From contig NZ_QWLD01000012.1 of assembly GCF_003600155.1 (NCBI RefSeq), positions 1-64,000 on the forward strand: a stretch of 64,000 nucleotides of DNA, in the 5' to 3' direction. Source of the stretch: Nesterenkonia muleiensis. GTDB lineage: Bacteria; Actinomycetota; Actinomycetes; Actinomycetales; Micrococcaceae. Position 1 is the first letter of the stretch, and each line of letters begins with the position of its first letter. The translations under genes were made by a program, and so were the position numbers. Of this stretch, positions 52,954 through 61,289 are shown in pieces. The notes under the pieces are model-generated. The model was given only the letters and a program-made list of their open reading frames with translations, was not told where the DNA came from and made no database searches.

Positions 52954-54624
52954 TCATTCAGCAGTTCCAATGCTGATAGCCCACGGAGAGTACATGTAGG
53001 AGAAAGATGCGGTGGCACCGGTGATGCTGTTGTTCTGGAACAGCGTGCTAGGCACGTAGTTCAGTGGCAGCCACAGATTATTGTCAACGAATTCTTCCTG
53101 AATCTCAGTCACCAGCTGCGCACGCTCCGCATCGTCCAGAGCCCTACGGGCCTCGGTCACCAAATCCGACATGTCGTAGTAACCGGGGTAGTTCTGCACC
53201 TCGTCCTCCACGAACATGGAGTACATGTCAAGGGGATCCGCCACACCGAACCAAGTTCCGAAGAACATGTCGACGCCTTCCTGCGCCTCCGCCACAGAGT
53301 AGACCTCAGCCATCTGTGTACCAGGCAGACCATCCAAGGTCACCTCGAGCCCAATTGCCTCGCCGGCCGCCTGGACAAGGTTTGCGGAAGCCTCGTGCGA
53401 GGGCTGATCTGCTGAGTAGGTGAGCTGCAGCGGCCGCATTTCTACTCCGTCGGCCTCGGCTTCTGCCACGAGCTCCTGTGCACGGTCAATGTCAAGCGCG
53501 ACGTCAGGGAACGCATCATATGCATCCGAGAAGACATCCTCTTCATATGTCCAATATTCAGGCGAATCATGGGTTTTGGCCGGAGTCGCGGAGCTGAAGA
53601 AGACTGCCTCCGCAATGCCCTCGCGGTCCATGGCAAGAGAGAGCGCCTCCCTCACCCGATCGTCACCAAGAGGACCCTCATGGCCGGAAAGCAGCAGATC
53701 CCAGACCTGGAGGGACTGACCGTGGATGAGTTCACCGACCCCTGAATCCTCGAGAGTATCCATGATCTCAGGCGGCCAGATGAAGTACGCTCCATCAAGG
53801 CTCTCGCTGGTCAACCCGTTGGCGAGAGTGGACTCATCTGTGATGAAGTTTATCCGCAGGCCGGAGGACAGGGCTGCACCGTCTCCGTTCCAGTAGTTGT
53901 CATTCCGGCTCATCTCGACAAACGAACCTGAACGCCATTCCTCGAATACGAAGGGGCCTGTGCACTCCACCCCAGTCTCTGCGTTGCCGTACTCATCCCC
54001 AGCTTCTTCCACTGCCGCCTGAGACGTGACGATTCCCGGCCCCTGCGCCATAGCACTGAGGAAGAGCGCGTCAGGCTGATCAAAGTGCACAGTGACTTCA
54101 TAGTCACCCGTCACCTCCACCGACTCCACGTGTGCAAAGTACCTACCCCACCAAGTATCCGGTGTGAGGTGACGATTAAGACTGAAGGCAACATCCTCAG
54201 CTGTCATAGGATCACTATTCCAGAAGGTCACACCTTCCTGAATAGTGAACACTAGCGTAGTTTCATCAATGTATTCCCAGGATTCAGCCAGACCTGGAGA
54301 TGTGGAAAAGTCATCCTCTTGATGGAGGAGAGTCTCACACATGTTCGCGAGGACCATGCTCGGTCCGTACTCAAACGATTGCAGTGGATCGAGAGTGTGG
54401 GGCTCAGAGTTGTAAGCCCATTCGATGACCCCAGCATCCTCCACGCCAGGCTCAGTGGTCAGTTCCAGCGCATCCCAGTCGAAAGCCTGTGCTGCGCCAC
54501 TGCCTCCGCCGTCGTTGTCGCCACCGTTGCCATTATTGCCGCCGTTGTCTCCACAAGAAGCAAGAAGGAGTGCCAAAACGGCGACCCCGACTACTCCCAC
54601 ACGCGTGCCCTTATTCCTCATCAT
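52954..54624 (-). CDS. Family-5 extracellular solute-binding lipoprotein
   Basis: 556 aa binding protein with signal peptide, lipobox LLASC and a Gly/Asn-rich linker after the Cys. The family-5 fold is shown by EWAYNSEPHTLDPL near the N-terminus and DRVREALSLAMDREGIAEAVF in the middle. It should bind a peptide or another bulky polar ligand such as a metal chelate and present it to the permeases downstream. Two adjacent ATGs (54624, 54621) follow GGAAGG. First gene of the importer-monooxygenase operon. Confidence 0.9.
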   Translation of the reverse strand: MMRNKGTRVGVVGVAVLALLLASCGDNGGNNGNGGDNDGGGSGAAQAFDWDALELTTEPGVEDAGVIEWAYNSEPHTLDPLQSFEYGPSMVLANMCETLLHQEDDFSTSPGLAESWEYIDETTLVFTIQEGVTFWNSDPMTAEDVAFSLNRHLTPDTWWGRYFAHVESVEVTGDYEVTVHFDQPDALFLSAMAQGPGIVTSQAAVEEAGDEYGNAETGVECTGPFVFEEWRSGSFVEMSRNDNYWNGDGAALSSGLRINFITDESTLANGLTSESLDGAYFIWPPEIMDTLEDSGVGELIHGQSLQVWDLLLSGHEGPLGDDRVREALSLAMDREGIAEAVFFSSATPAKTHDSPEYWTYEEDVFSDAYDAFPDVALDIDRAQELVAEAEADGVEMRPLQLTYSADQPSHEASANLVQAAGEAIGLEVTLDGLPGTQMAEVYSVAEAQEGVDMFFGTWFGVADPLDMYSMFVEDEVQNYPGYYDMSDLVTEARRALDDAERAQLVTEIQEEFVDNNLWLPLNYVPSTLFQNNSITGATASFSYMYSPWAISIGTAE

Positions 54625-55268
54625 AAAATGACGCCTTCCAAAATTGATGTACGAGTGTTGACAGCGACTAATCTAAGCCACTTGTGCATCAGTGACGTCA
54701 CGTAAATGTTTCCGACCAGTTAAACATCGATCCACCAAGGGGCTCTTTGCTAAGCCCGTGAAGCATTGTGGATGCGGGGGTGGAGCCACGTGAGCACTGT
54801 GATGGCTCCCTGCCTTACATCCTGCCCCTGACCACGTGCGGTTTCCGAGAGTCTCCTCTTCTTCCCTGCGCTTCAAATGTCCGGGTGCGGACGCTCAACG
54901 CTCGGGCACGAGCGAGGGCAATGCTGATGATCGCTGCATTGGCCCGGATGAATCGGCCTGTTTGGTGGAGGGCATTGTTAGGCGCATCAGCCAAACTACC
55001 CATCGATCCGGTGATCCGGCCTCGTTGAATCGAGGAACCTAGGAGGCCCGCTTTAGTGCCGATAAGTAGGGATTTTCTCGAGACCCAGCCCTGGCGCACT
55101 CGAGATGAGCTGCGGTTGAGGATTGTGCGTTGGATCGTGAGAACCTATCACCGCAGGAGGAAACAAAAGACACTGGGGAAGTTGACCCTGATCGCCAAAG
55201 AGAAGAAACCGCTCACTCAGGCCCTGACCCTAACGGCCTGTACAAGGAACCGAGTCACCATTGCTGCA
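54625..55268. other. Gene-free stretch with IS debris upstream of the importer operon
   Basis: The promoter for the binding-protein gene probably lies at 54630-54760. The rest holds an IS3 transposase tail (55074-55208) and an unassigned 95-codon minus frame (54815-55099) that looks like chance coding. Confidence 0.4.
55074..55208 (+). mobile_element. IS3-family transposase (OrfB) C-terminal fragment
   Basis: Reads FLETQPWRTRDELRLRIVRW, then IVRTYHRRRKQKTLGKLT, a clear match to the end of IS3-family OrfB (WxTRDELRLAIVxWIERTYHRRRRQxxLGxLTP). Upstream transposase sequence is missing and the reading frame drifts afterwards. Confidence 0.7.
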
Positions 55269-56678
55269 TCAGCCCCTCTCGTTGACGTAGAGTAGTTGCT
55301 TATTGGCGAACTCATCCATACCCAAAGGCCCTAGTTCGCGGCCAAAGCCCGAGCGCTTAACGCCCCCGAACGGCATATCAGATGCTTCTGAGCCACCCAC
55401 ATTTGCATTGGTCATGCCGGTATGAAGCTGCTGAGCCAGCGCAACCGCCTCGTCCAAGTCCGCCGAGAACACGGCACCACCCAGTCCGTAAGGAGAGTCG
55501 TTGGCGATAGCAAGGGCTTCCTCCGCGCTGCTCACCGAATAGACCACCACAACTGGCCCGAAGAGCTCTTCTTTGTAGGCATCCATTTCTGGCGTGATAT
55601 TGGAAAGCACAGTCGGTTCTACCCACGCTCCCAACTGGTCTGGCCGACCACCTCCAGCATGCAGTACAGCACCCTGCTCAACAGCTCGTTTGATCTGTTC
55701 AGTGAGCCTCACCGCAGCAGCCTCGGAAGACAGCGGGTAGTAGCTTCCTTCATCCGGCTTCAGGGGATCACCCGGAAGCAGCTCTGACGCGGCCTTCACC
55801 ACTTCTTTAAGAAAGCCTTCATACATGTCATCCATAACAAGCAGGCGCTTATTCGATGTGCAGGCCTGACCCATGTTGTTCATGCGCTTAGAAAACGCTG
55901 CCCGCGCGGCTTCATGCGAATTCTTCGCCGAGAGATAGATATGGGCATCGGAGCCACCCAGCTCAAGCACGACCTTCGTCAGGTTCCGTCCGGCTATCTC
56001 CGCTACTGCAGAACCTGCTCTTTCGGATCCAGTCAGCGACACGCCCTGAATCCGGTCATCAGCGATAATCTCAGCCACCTGTTCATGCGTGGCAAACAGG
56101 TTTTGGTACGCACCTTGCGGAAAACCTGCCTCACGGAACAAGTCCTCGATAGCTAAGGATGACTGCGGGCAAGTTTCCGCGTGTTTGAGCAGCAGAGTGT
56201 TACCCAGGATCAAGTTGGGAGCCGCAAATCGCGCCACCTGGTAATAAGGATAGTTCCAGGGCATGATCCCCAACAGCACGCCTAGCGGGCGGGAGCGCAG
56301 TACAGCTTTGAAACCACCCTGATGCCTAATGACTCGATCAGCAGTTAGGTCAGGCGCGTTATCCGCGTAATACCGAAAAATGTTGGCGCATTCTTTGGCC
56401 TCACCTATTGCTTCGCCGAGGGATTTTCCCATCTCCAGAGAGATGATGCGAGCCAGTTCCTCGGCTTTTCCATCAAAGAGATCAGCAATCCGATGGGCAG
56501 CAGAGATGCGCCCATCCATCTCCAACTTGCCCCCGGCGGCATAGGTCTGGTGCGCAAGATCAACCGCAGCCCAGACTTCTGCATCCGTAGTGTAGTTAAA
56601 ACGTGCTTCGACTTCATTGGTCGCAGGGTTCTGTGTCCGAAAGCCAGATTCTGCGGCGGGGTCCACTGTGTGTGTCAC
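55269..56678 (-). CDS. NAD(P)-dependent succinate-semialdehyde dehydrogenase family protein
   Basis: 469 aa aldehyde dehydrogenase. LGIMPWNYPYYQVARFAAP near residue 135, the catalytic Glu in VVLELGGSDAHI and the catalytic Cys in NMGQACTSNKR place it with Sad/GabD-like enzymes. It would oxidise a semialdehyde to an acid in the cytoplasm. GTG start after GAGGAG. 15 nt downstream of an alcohol dehydrogenase gene, so together they could turn an alcohol into an acid. Confidence 0.87.
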   Translation of the reverse strand: MTHTVDPAAESGFRTQNPATNEVEARFNYTTDAEVWAAVDLAHQTYAAGGKLEMDGRISAAHRIADLFDGKAEELARIISLEMGKSLGEAIGEAKECANIFRYYADNAPDLTADRVIRHQGGFKAVLRSRPLGVLLGIMPWNYPYYQVARFAAPNLILGNTLLLKHAETCPQSSLAIEDLFREAGFPQGAYQNLFATHEQVAEIIADDRIQGVSLTGSERAGSAVAEIAGRNLTKVVLELGGSDAHIYLSAKNSHEAARAAFSKRMNNMGQACTSNKRLLVMDDMYEGFLKEVVKAASELLPGDPLKPDEGSYYPLSSEAAAVRLTEQIKRAVEQGAVLHAGGGRPDQLGAWVEPTVLSNITPEMDAYKEELFGPVVVVYSVSSAEEALAIANDSPYGLGGAVFSADLDEAVALAQQLHTGMTNANVGGSEASDMPFGGVKRSGFGRELGPLGMDEFANKQLLYVNERG

Positions 56679-56693
56679 TCTTTCTCCTCAAAG

Positions 56694-57839
56694 TTATGGG
56701 CCATCAGCTTGGCTGAAGACCACTACCGAACGAGGTCCTTCAGCTTTCGGAAGGTTTTGAACAGCCGTGGCTGCATCCGAGAGCTGGATGCGCTCGCCAA
56801 CCAGCTTGGCCAATGGGAGCGCTCCGGAGAGTCGCGCCTCGGCCAGCTCAACGAAATCCCTGTGCGGAACAGATGAGCCGTAGTTCGAACCCAGAATGGT
56901 GATTCCGCGCCCCACCAAGGACCAAGTTTCAAAGGAAGCGTGAGCCCCCTTGGCAGGCATTCCCACCAGCACCAGCTTTCCCCCTGGCCCCAGAAGTTGG
57001 CTGAGCTCTTCAGTGACAGATGGGGCGCCCACTGCGTCAAAGGCGTAGTCGAATCCACGATCAGTAGTGAGGGCCTGGACCTTCTGGGAGCTGTCAAAAG
57101 CAAGGGCCGTCTTCGTAGCCCCCAACTCCATCGCAAGGTCGAGCTTCGCTTGACTACGGTCGATCACCACAATCTGCTCCGCACCAGCCTGAACCAGTCC
57201 CATGATGATTGCTTGGCCCACTCCACCACACCCTGCGACCACCACCGTTGTTCCAGCCTCCACCTGAGCAGTGTTGCGCACGGCACCGATGCCGGTGGTG
57301 ACCGCACAGCTGATGATGGCGGCCTCCTCTACTGAAACCTCGGGTGGGAGAGGCACCACAGCCCTCTCCGGGAGAACTGCATATTCCGAAAAAGCCCCCA
57401 CACCCAGATATGGATGGACAGGCTCGCCCGCCGAATCAGCCGAAATAATGGGAGTAGAACCATCCGGCATGGCATTCCGGGGTGAGGCACTCTCTCCGCA
57501 GAGCCAGGGGCGCTGCTTCTGGCATTGCGAACAGACGCCGCAGGCTGCAAACCAGGTCAAGGCCACCAAGTCTCCTGCAGTGACACCGGTAACGCCTTCA
57601 CCGATAGCTGCCACATAACCAGCGCCTTCATGGCCAAGCACTAAGGATGTAGCTTGCGGCCAGTTCCCATTGAGTACGTGCAGGTCCGAGTGGCATATCC
57701 CGGCCGCGCCCATTCGGATCAGCACTTCACCCGGTCTCGGCGACCTAACGGTGACCTCCCGCAACACAACTTCACCGTTTCGCTCACGCACAACGGCCTG
57801 GGTACGCACAATCGACTGTCCGGTTTTCCCCCTGCCCAT
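56694..57839 (-). CDS. Zinc-dependent alcohol dehydrogenase
   Basis: 381 aa medium-chain dehydrogenase. Catalytic zinc ligands are seen in GICHSDLHV and LGHEGAGYV, and the structural zinc site CGVCSQCQKQRPWLC is complete. NAD-binding VAGCGGVGQAI lies near the middle. The pattern is that of class III-like or NDMA-type alcohol dehydrogenases. Start set at ATG 57839 because the 24 codons before it are not conserved-looking; the ribosome site is weak. First gene before the semialdehyde dehydrogenase. Confidence 0.85.
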   Translation of the reverse strand: MGRGKTGQSIVRTQAVVRERNGEVVLREVTVRSPRPGEVLIRMGAAGICHSDLHVLNGNWPQATSLVLGHEGAGYVAAIGEGVTGVTAGDLVALTWFAACGVCSQCQKQRPWLCGESASPRNAMPDGSTPIISADSAGEPVHPYLGVGAFSEYAVLPERAVVPLPPEVSVEEAAIISCAVTTGIGAVRNTAQVEAGTTVVVAGCGGVGQAIIMGLVQAGAEQIVVIDRSQAKLDLAMELGATKTALAFDSSQKVQALTTDRGFDYAFDAVGAPSVTEELSQLLGPGGKLVLVGMPAKGAHASFETWSLVGRGITILGSNYGSSVPHRDFVELAEARLSGALPLAKLVGERIQLSDAATAVQNLPKAEGPRSVVVFSQADGP

Positions 57840-57915
57840 ACAGAACACGCTACAGAAACAATCATTTCTGAGGGACGTCGCGCATGTTTCAGGATGGTTA
57901 ACCGAGCGCAAAGCG

Positions 57916-58101
57916 CTAGACGGTATGTAGATAGACCTCTTCGGAGCTGGAGGGTTTGCGGGCCAGGGCCTCGCTCGCGGGTCTCAAGCGAGGCGCCCTT
58001 CCAGGTAGAGTCCTCTGGACGGCGCGTTCAATCACCATCTGACGGTCATCTTCGGTGTACTTCCGGTACAGACCCCGCGGGTTCTGCGGATTCAGTGCCA
58101 C
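57916..58101 (-). pseudogene. Short transposase-like remnant carrying copy 2 of the dispersed repeat
   Basis: GTG 58101 after AGGAG starts ALNPQNPRGLYRKYTEDDRQ and the frame ends in EALARKPSSSEEVYLHTV with stop, 61 codons in all. The last 20 codons (57913-57974) form the repeat shared with 25532-25592. The sharp change of character in the middle suggests an internal deletion of a longer element-encoded protein. The rest of 57975-58362 shows no other gene. Confidence 0.4.
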
Positions 58102-58362
58102 TGCAACTCCTGAAAGTCAGGGTGTTGCAACCACCACTAGAATCCGCCGATGCCTCTCACGTCACCTCGTTCACAGTACTACGCTGGCCAATTCTCAATC
58201 GCCCAGCCTACATCCGCGGGCACAGTGTTGGAGTCCATACCTGAACACAACGAGAAACCGAAGCGCCCACGATGTCATGAGGCAGAAGCGTCCACAACGA
58301 CCCAAAACTTCACACCCGGGGTTGCCTTACACCCTCATCTGCGAAGAGCCAGTAAGGGTAGT

Positions 58363-59235
58363 ATGAGCATCCACATATCAGTACGATGGGCAGGGGAGTG
58401 CAAGTTGCTGAGAGATCCCACAGATTCCTATGGGCAACGATTGATAATCACGACTTTGGGTGATTACGGGTCACTTGTTCATAATCCCATACCATCTTCT
58501 TCACTGGTTCGAGTTATGGAAGAATTTGATCTCTCGAGCGGTTCTTGCCGCTCTGCCCTCAGCCGATTAGTCCGGGCAGGCTACCTTGACAGAGTGACCC
58601 GAGGCCGGACGACGGCGTATCAGCTGAGCTTACATGGTGAATCTCTTGTCAGAGAGGGGCGAGAGCGTATTGTCAAGTTCGGAACCCCGAAGGTCTGGGA
58701 TGGTAGGTGGTCACTGGTTGTTTTTTCTGTCGCGGAGAACAAGCGCCACGTTCGACATGTAGTGAGGACACGGCTCCGCGAGTTAGGCTTTGCCCCTTTC
58801 TTTGACGGCACTTGGATAGCTGCAAACTCTGACATAGAGGAAGTCACTCGGAATCTTAATGAAATAGAACATGCTGAAATTGCGATATTTGATGGTGAAC
58901 TCAAAAATTCTTACATTTCCATACTTGAAAAAGCAAGAAAAAACTGGAAGCTTGATAATGTTTCAGATCGATATATTGAATTTATTGATGCTTTCACTCC
59001 GATATTCGAAAAATTAAAGTCTAACAAGATATTGCCGGAAGAAGCATTCGTCACTCGCACCCGCCTAATGGACGAGTGGAGGGTTTTTCCTCGAATTGAC
59101 CCCGAACTCCCGGATGAAATCGTGCCCGTGGATTGGCCGAGGCCCAGGGCGAGACGCCTTTTTGATCAACTGTACGAGATGTTACGGCCCTCGGCAGAGG
59201 TTGGGTTCACACAGATACTCGATAGAGAGTCCTAG
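58363..59235 (+). CDS. PaaX-family transcriptional regulator
   Basis: 290 aa with the PaaX layout: N-terminal winged helix (RLIITTLGDYGS, SSGSCRSALSRLVRAGYLDR) and a central domain (WDGRWSLVVFSVAENKRHVR, LRELGFAPFFDGTWIAA). PaaX represses phenylacetate catabolism via phenylacetyl-CoA; relatives control other aromatic or aliphatic pathways. ATG 58363 with AAGGG is chosen; the 71 codons before it do not look like PaaX. Transcribed away from the ADH-aldehyde dehydrogenase pair, a possible target. The second half is markedly AT-rich. Confidence 0.82.
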   Translation: MSIHISVRWAGECKLLRDPTDSYGQRLIITTLGDYGSLVHNPIPSSSLVRVMEEFDLSSGSCRSALSRLVRAGYLDRVTRGRTTAYQLSLHGESLVREGRERIVKFGTPKVWDGRWSLVVFSVAENKRHVRHVVRTRLRELGFAPFFDGTWIAANSDIEEVTRNLNEIEHAEIAIFDGELKNSYISILEKARKNWKLDNVSDRYIEFIDAFTPIFEKLKSNKILPEEAFVTRTRLMDEWRVFPRIDPELPDEIVPVDWPRPRARRLFDQLYEMLRPSAEVGFTQILDRES

Positions 59236-59249
59236 CGGGGGTGTAGACA

Positions 59250-59726
59250 TTGAGCTACCAATTATCCTTCCTTAACGCAGCAGTGACTGTCGAACTTACC
59301 TTGAGTGACAGGCGTATCCGATGGAGAAAGCTCGGCCATCATCGTTGGATACAGGCACCATTGCTCATCTCAGTCGAAGTAGACGATAAATTATCTATTG
59401 TTAAGTTTTTAAAAGAGAGAAAGGCGAGTTTTCTTCTTGTTGACTTCATGAATCGACAAGCGTTCGATGCTAAGCCTGAGAATACTCCAGGCGCATACTG
59501 GACCTTTGATCGCGCAGAATTGGATGGACCTCTTCGTGCACGAACTCCCCTGTTGTTCCCAAGAATTCGCGAAATGGAAAAAGTCGGCGTGCGAACTTTT
59601 GAAATTCGGAACAATATCTATTTAAAAACCTACGGCAATCTAGATTCTCGATCTATCTCATTATGCAAAAAGAAAGTGTCTTGCGCGCCACTTTTTTTTG
59701 ATTCATTTTCATTTCAAACTAAATAA
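59250..59726 (+). CDS. Hypothetical protein in operon with the PaaX-like gene
   Basis: 158 aa, not recognised. It has alternating hydrophobic strands and a basic C-terminus (LCKKKVSCAPLFF), with no signal peptide or membrane segment. TTG start 14 nt after the PaaX-like stop, with GGGGG in front. Base composition is clearly AT-richer than in the rest of the window, and the following 59727-59840 is extremely AT-rich, suggesting transferred DNA. Confidence 0.55.
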   Translation: MSYQLSFLNAAVTVELTLSDRRIRWRKLGHHRWIQAPLLISVEVDDKLSIVKFLKERKASFLLVDFMNRQAFDAKPENTPGAYWTFDRAELDGPLRARTPLLFPRIREMEKVGVRTFEIRNNIYLKTYGNLDSRSISLCKKKVSCAPLFFDSFSFQTK

Positions 59727-59979
59727 AACACGTCACTTTCAATATATTTTGATAAAATAATATTTTATTATGGATTATTTGGTTCGCTTATAATATATCG
59801 ATATTATTTATACTTATTTAATGGTGTGATTAGCCAGGAAAACTGCTCCTAGTCGGCCCAGTAATTGCCCAGTAAGGTCTTCTCTCCGGGGATTCTGATT
59901 TCATCCGGGTTAGCTGAACAACGGGGCCTGTCAGGGCGTGTTGATTCAACAATGTGGGGGAAAAACGCTCACTAGTGCA

Positions 59980-61146
59980 TTATCTCTGACACACCGCGCC
60001 GCGGTGCGGCGATAGGAACGCGATGTCGTGCGCAGTCTCCCCGGCGGTGGAGAGGTCAGCGAGGGCCTCACCGAATGTTGGAGACAGCTTGAAACCGTGT
60101 CCTGAGAAGCCGCACCCGATGACGATCCTTGGGTCGTCGAATACACCCACGAACGGATGGTGGTCGTCTGTGAAGGCCTCGTGGTGGATGCTCGCGCGAG
60201 TCGCTGTTGGGATGACATCCGGTAGGTAGCGCGACACCGCGGCATCGGTGGCCGCGACATACTCGGGCCGGACTCGGCGGTCGAAGGCGTCCGGGTCTAT
60301 GTGACTACTCAATATGGACGTATCGCCGAACTTGATCGTCTCGCCATCTGTTGTCGGGACGCTGAAAAAGCGTCCACCCTCTCGAACGACGCTGATGTAC
60401 TCCCCCACGGAGAACTTGGTGGCGTTCTTGGGGAGGTACCACGTGAGCAACACCTTGGCGATGTCGAGGCGCCTGCTCAGCACTTCGGGTAGCAGCGCAT
60501 CCCACGGTCCGGTGGTCAACACCACGCGTTCGGCCCGGTAGAATGTCTTGTCCGTCTGAACGGTCACACCGTCCGCGTCAGAAGTTATACCTATTACCCG
60601 TTCGCCCGTGACGAGCCTTGCTCCGAGCTCCTGGGCCCGTAGTAACGCCGATGCGATGGCGCGGTCGGCTCTAAGGAAACCTGCCTCGGGATCGACGAGC
60701 CCACGTTGGTCATCGCTCACGCGGTGATGTGGGTAGCGGGAACGGATGGTCGCCGCGTCCACAATCTCGTGAGACACACCGCCGGTCTCAGCCACGGCCG
60801 CAAGCCTGTCGATAGTGTCGTCCGCGCCGTCGTCAAGGTACAGCGCTCCCGTTCGCGTGTAGAGCGTGGTGCCGGTCTCCGCTTCGAGCTCGTGCCAGAG
60901 CTCCAGCGCACGGCTGAGCAACGGCGTGTACTCCGACCCCTCCTTGTAGATGGCTCGGTAGAACCGTGTGTCGCCGCCGGCTGCTCCCTGATCGTGGGCG
61001 ATGCCGAACTGCTCGATCGCTGCGCAGGATACCCCGCGTCGCGCGAGCTGCCACAGTGTCATCGCGCCCATGGTGCCGGCACCAACGACCAGCACATCTA
61101 AGGCGTTTGTTGACAGATCGGAATCTACGGTTGATTCGTATTCCAT
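59980..61146 (-). CDS. Sarcosine oxidase/N-methyl amino acid oxidase-like flavoprotein
   Basis: 388 aa DAO-family FAD enzyme: VVGAGTMGAMTLWQLARRG nucleotide site (about 19-37) and the C-terminal GFSGHGFKLSP motif. Closest in layout to monomeric sarcosine oxidase/SolA, which oxidise N-methyl or secondary amines. The position of the covalent-FAD Cys of monomeric sarcosine oxidase appears as His (SIHHEAFTDDHH), so FAD may be noncovalent. Its operon mates are a family-5 binding protein and ABC ATPase. It might act like iminodiacetate oxidase EmoC/IdaA; substrate unproven. Confidence 0.83.
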   Translation of the reverse strand: MEYESTVDSDLSTNALDVLVVGAGTMGAMTLWQLARRGVSCAAIEQFGIAHDQGAAGGDTRFYRAIYKEGSEYTPLLSRALELWHELEAETGTTLYTRTGALYLDDGADDTIDRLAAVAETGGVSHEIVDAATIRSRYPHHRVSDDQRGLVDPEAGFLRADRAIASALLRAQELGARLVTGERVIGITSDADGVTVQTDKTFYRAERVVLTTGPWDALLPEVLSRRLDIAKVLLTWYLPKNATKFSVGEYISVVREGGRFFSVPTTDGETIKFGDTSILSSHIDPDAFDRRVRPEYVAATDAAVSRYLPDVIPTATRASIHHEAFTDDHHPFVGVFDDPRIVIGCGFSGHGFKLSPTFGEALADLSTAGETAHDIAFLSPHRGAVCQR

Positions 61147-61183
61147 ATCGAGCCTTCAATCAGGTCTAAATTGGGTCAATTAT

Positions 61184-61283
61184 TCAGAGTCCTTGGCGCT
61201 TTAGGTAAGCGCTTCGGAACAGCACCTCCGCGGGCGACATCTGCAAGAGGATGCTGATGCCGCCCACGAAGATGGTGTGGGGT
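61184..61283 (-). pseudogene. C-terminal gene fragment between binding protein and oxidase genes
   Basis: Minus-strand frame PPHTIFVGGISILLQ, then MSPAEVLFRSAYLKRQGL and stop. It has no start of its own and reads like the tail of a deleted gene. Family not recognised. Confidence 0.3.
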
Positions 61284-61289
61284 GGAAAA

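Noticed and set aside
54815-55099. 95-codon minus-strand frame beside the IS3 fragment
   Set aside because: Overlaps the transposase remnant, has no motif, and looks like chance coding.
58150-58362. 71-codon N-terminal extension of the PaaX-like regulator
   Set aside because: Not PaaX-like, low-complexity, and AAGGG sits directly before ATG 58363.
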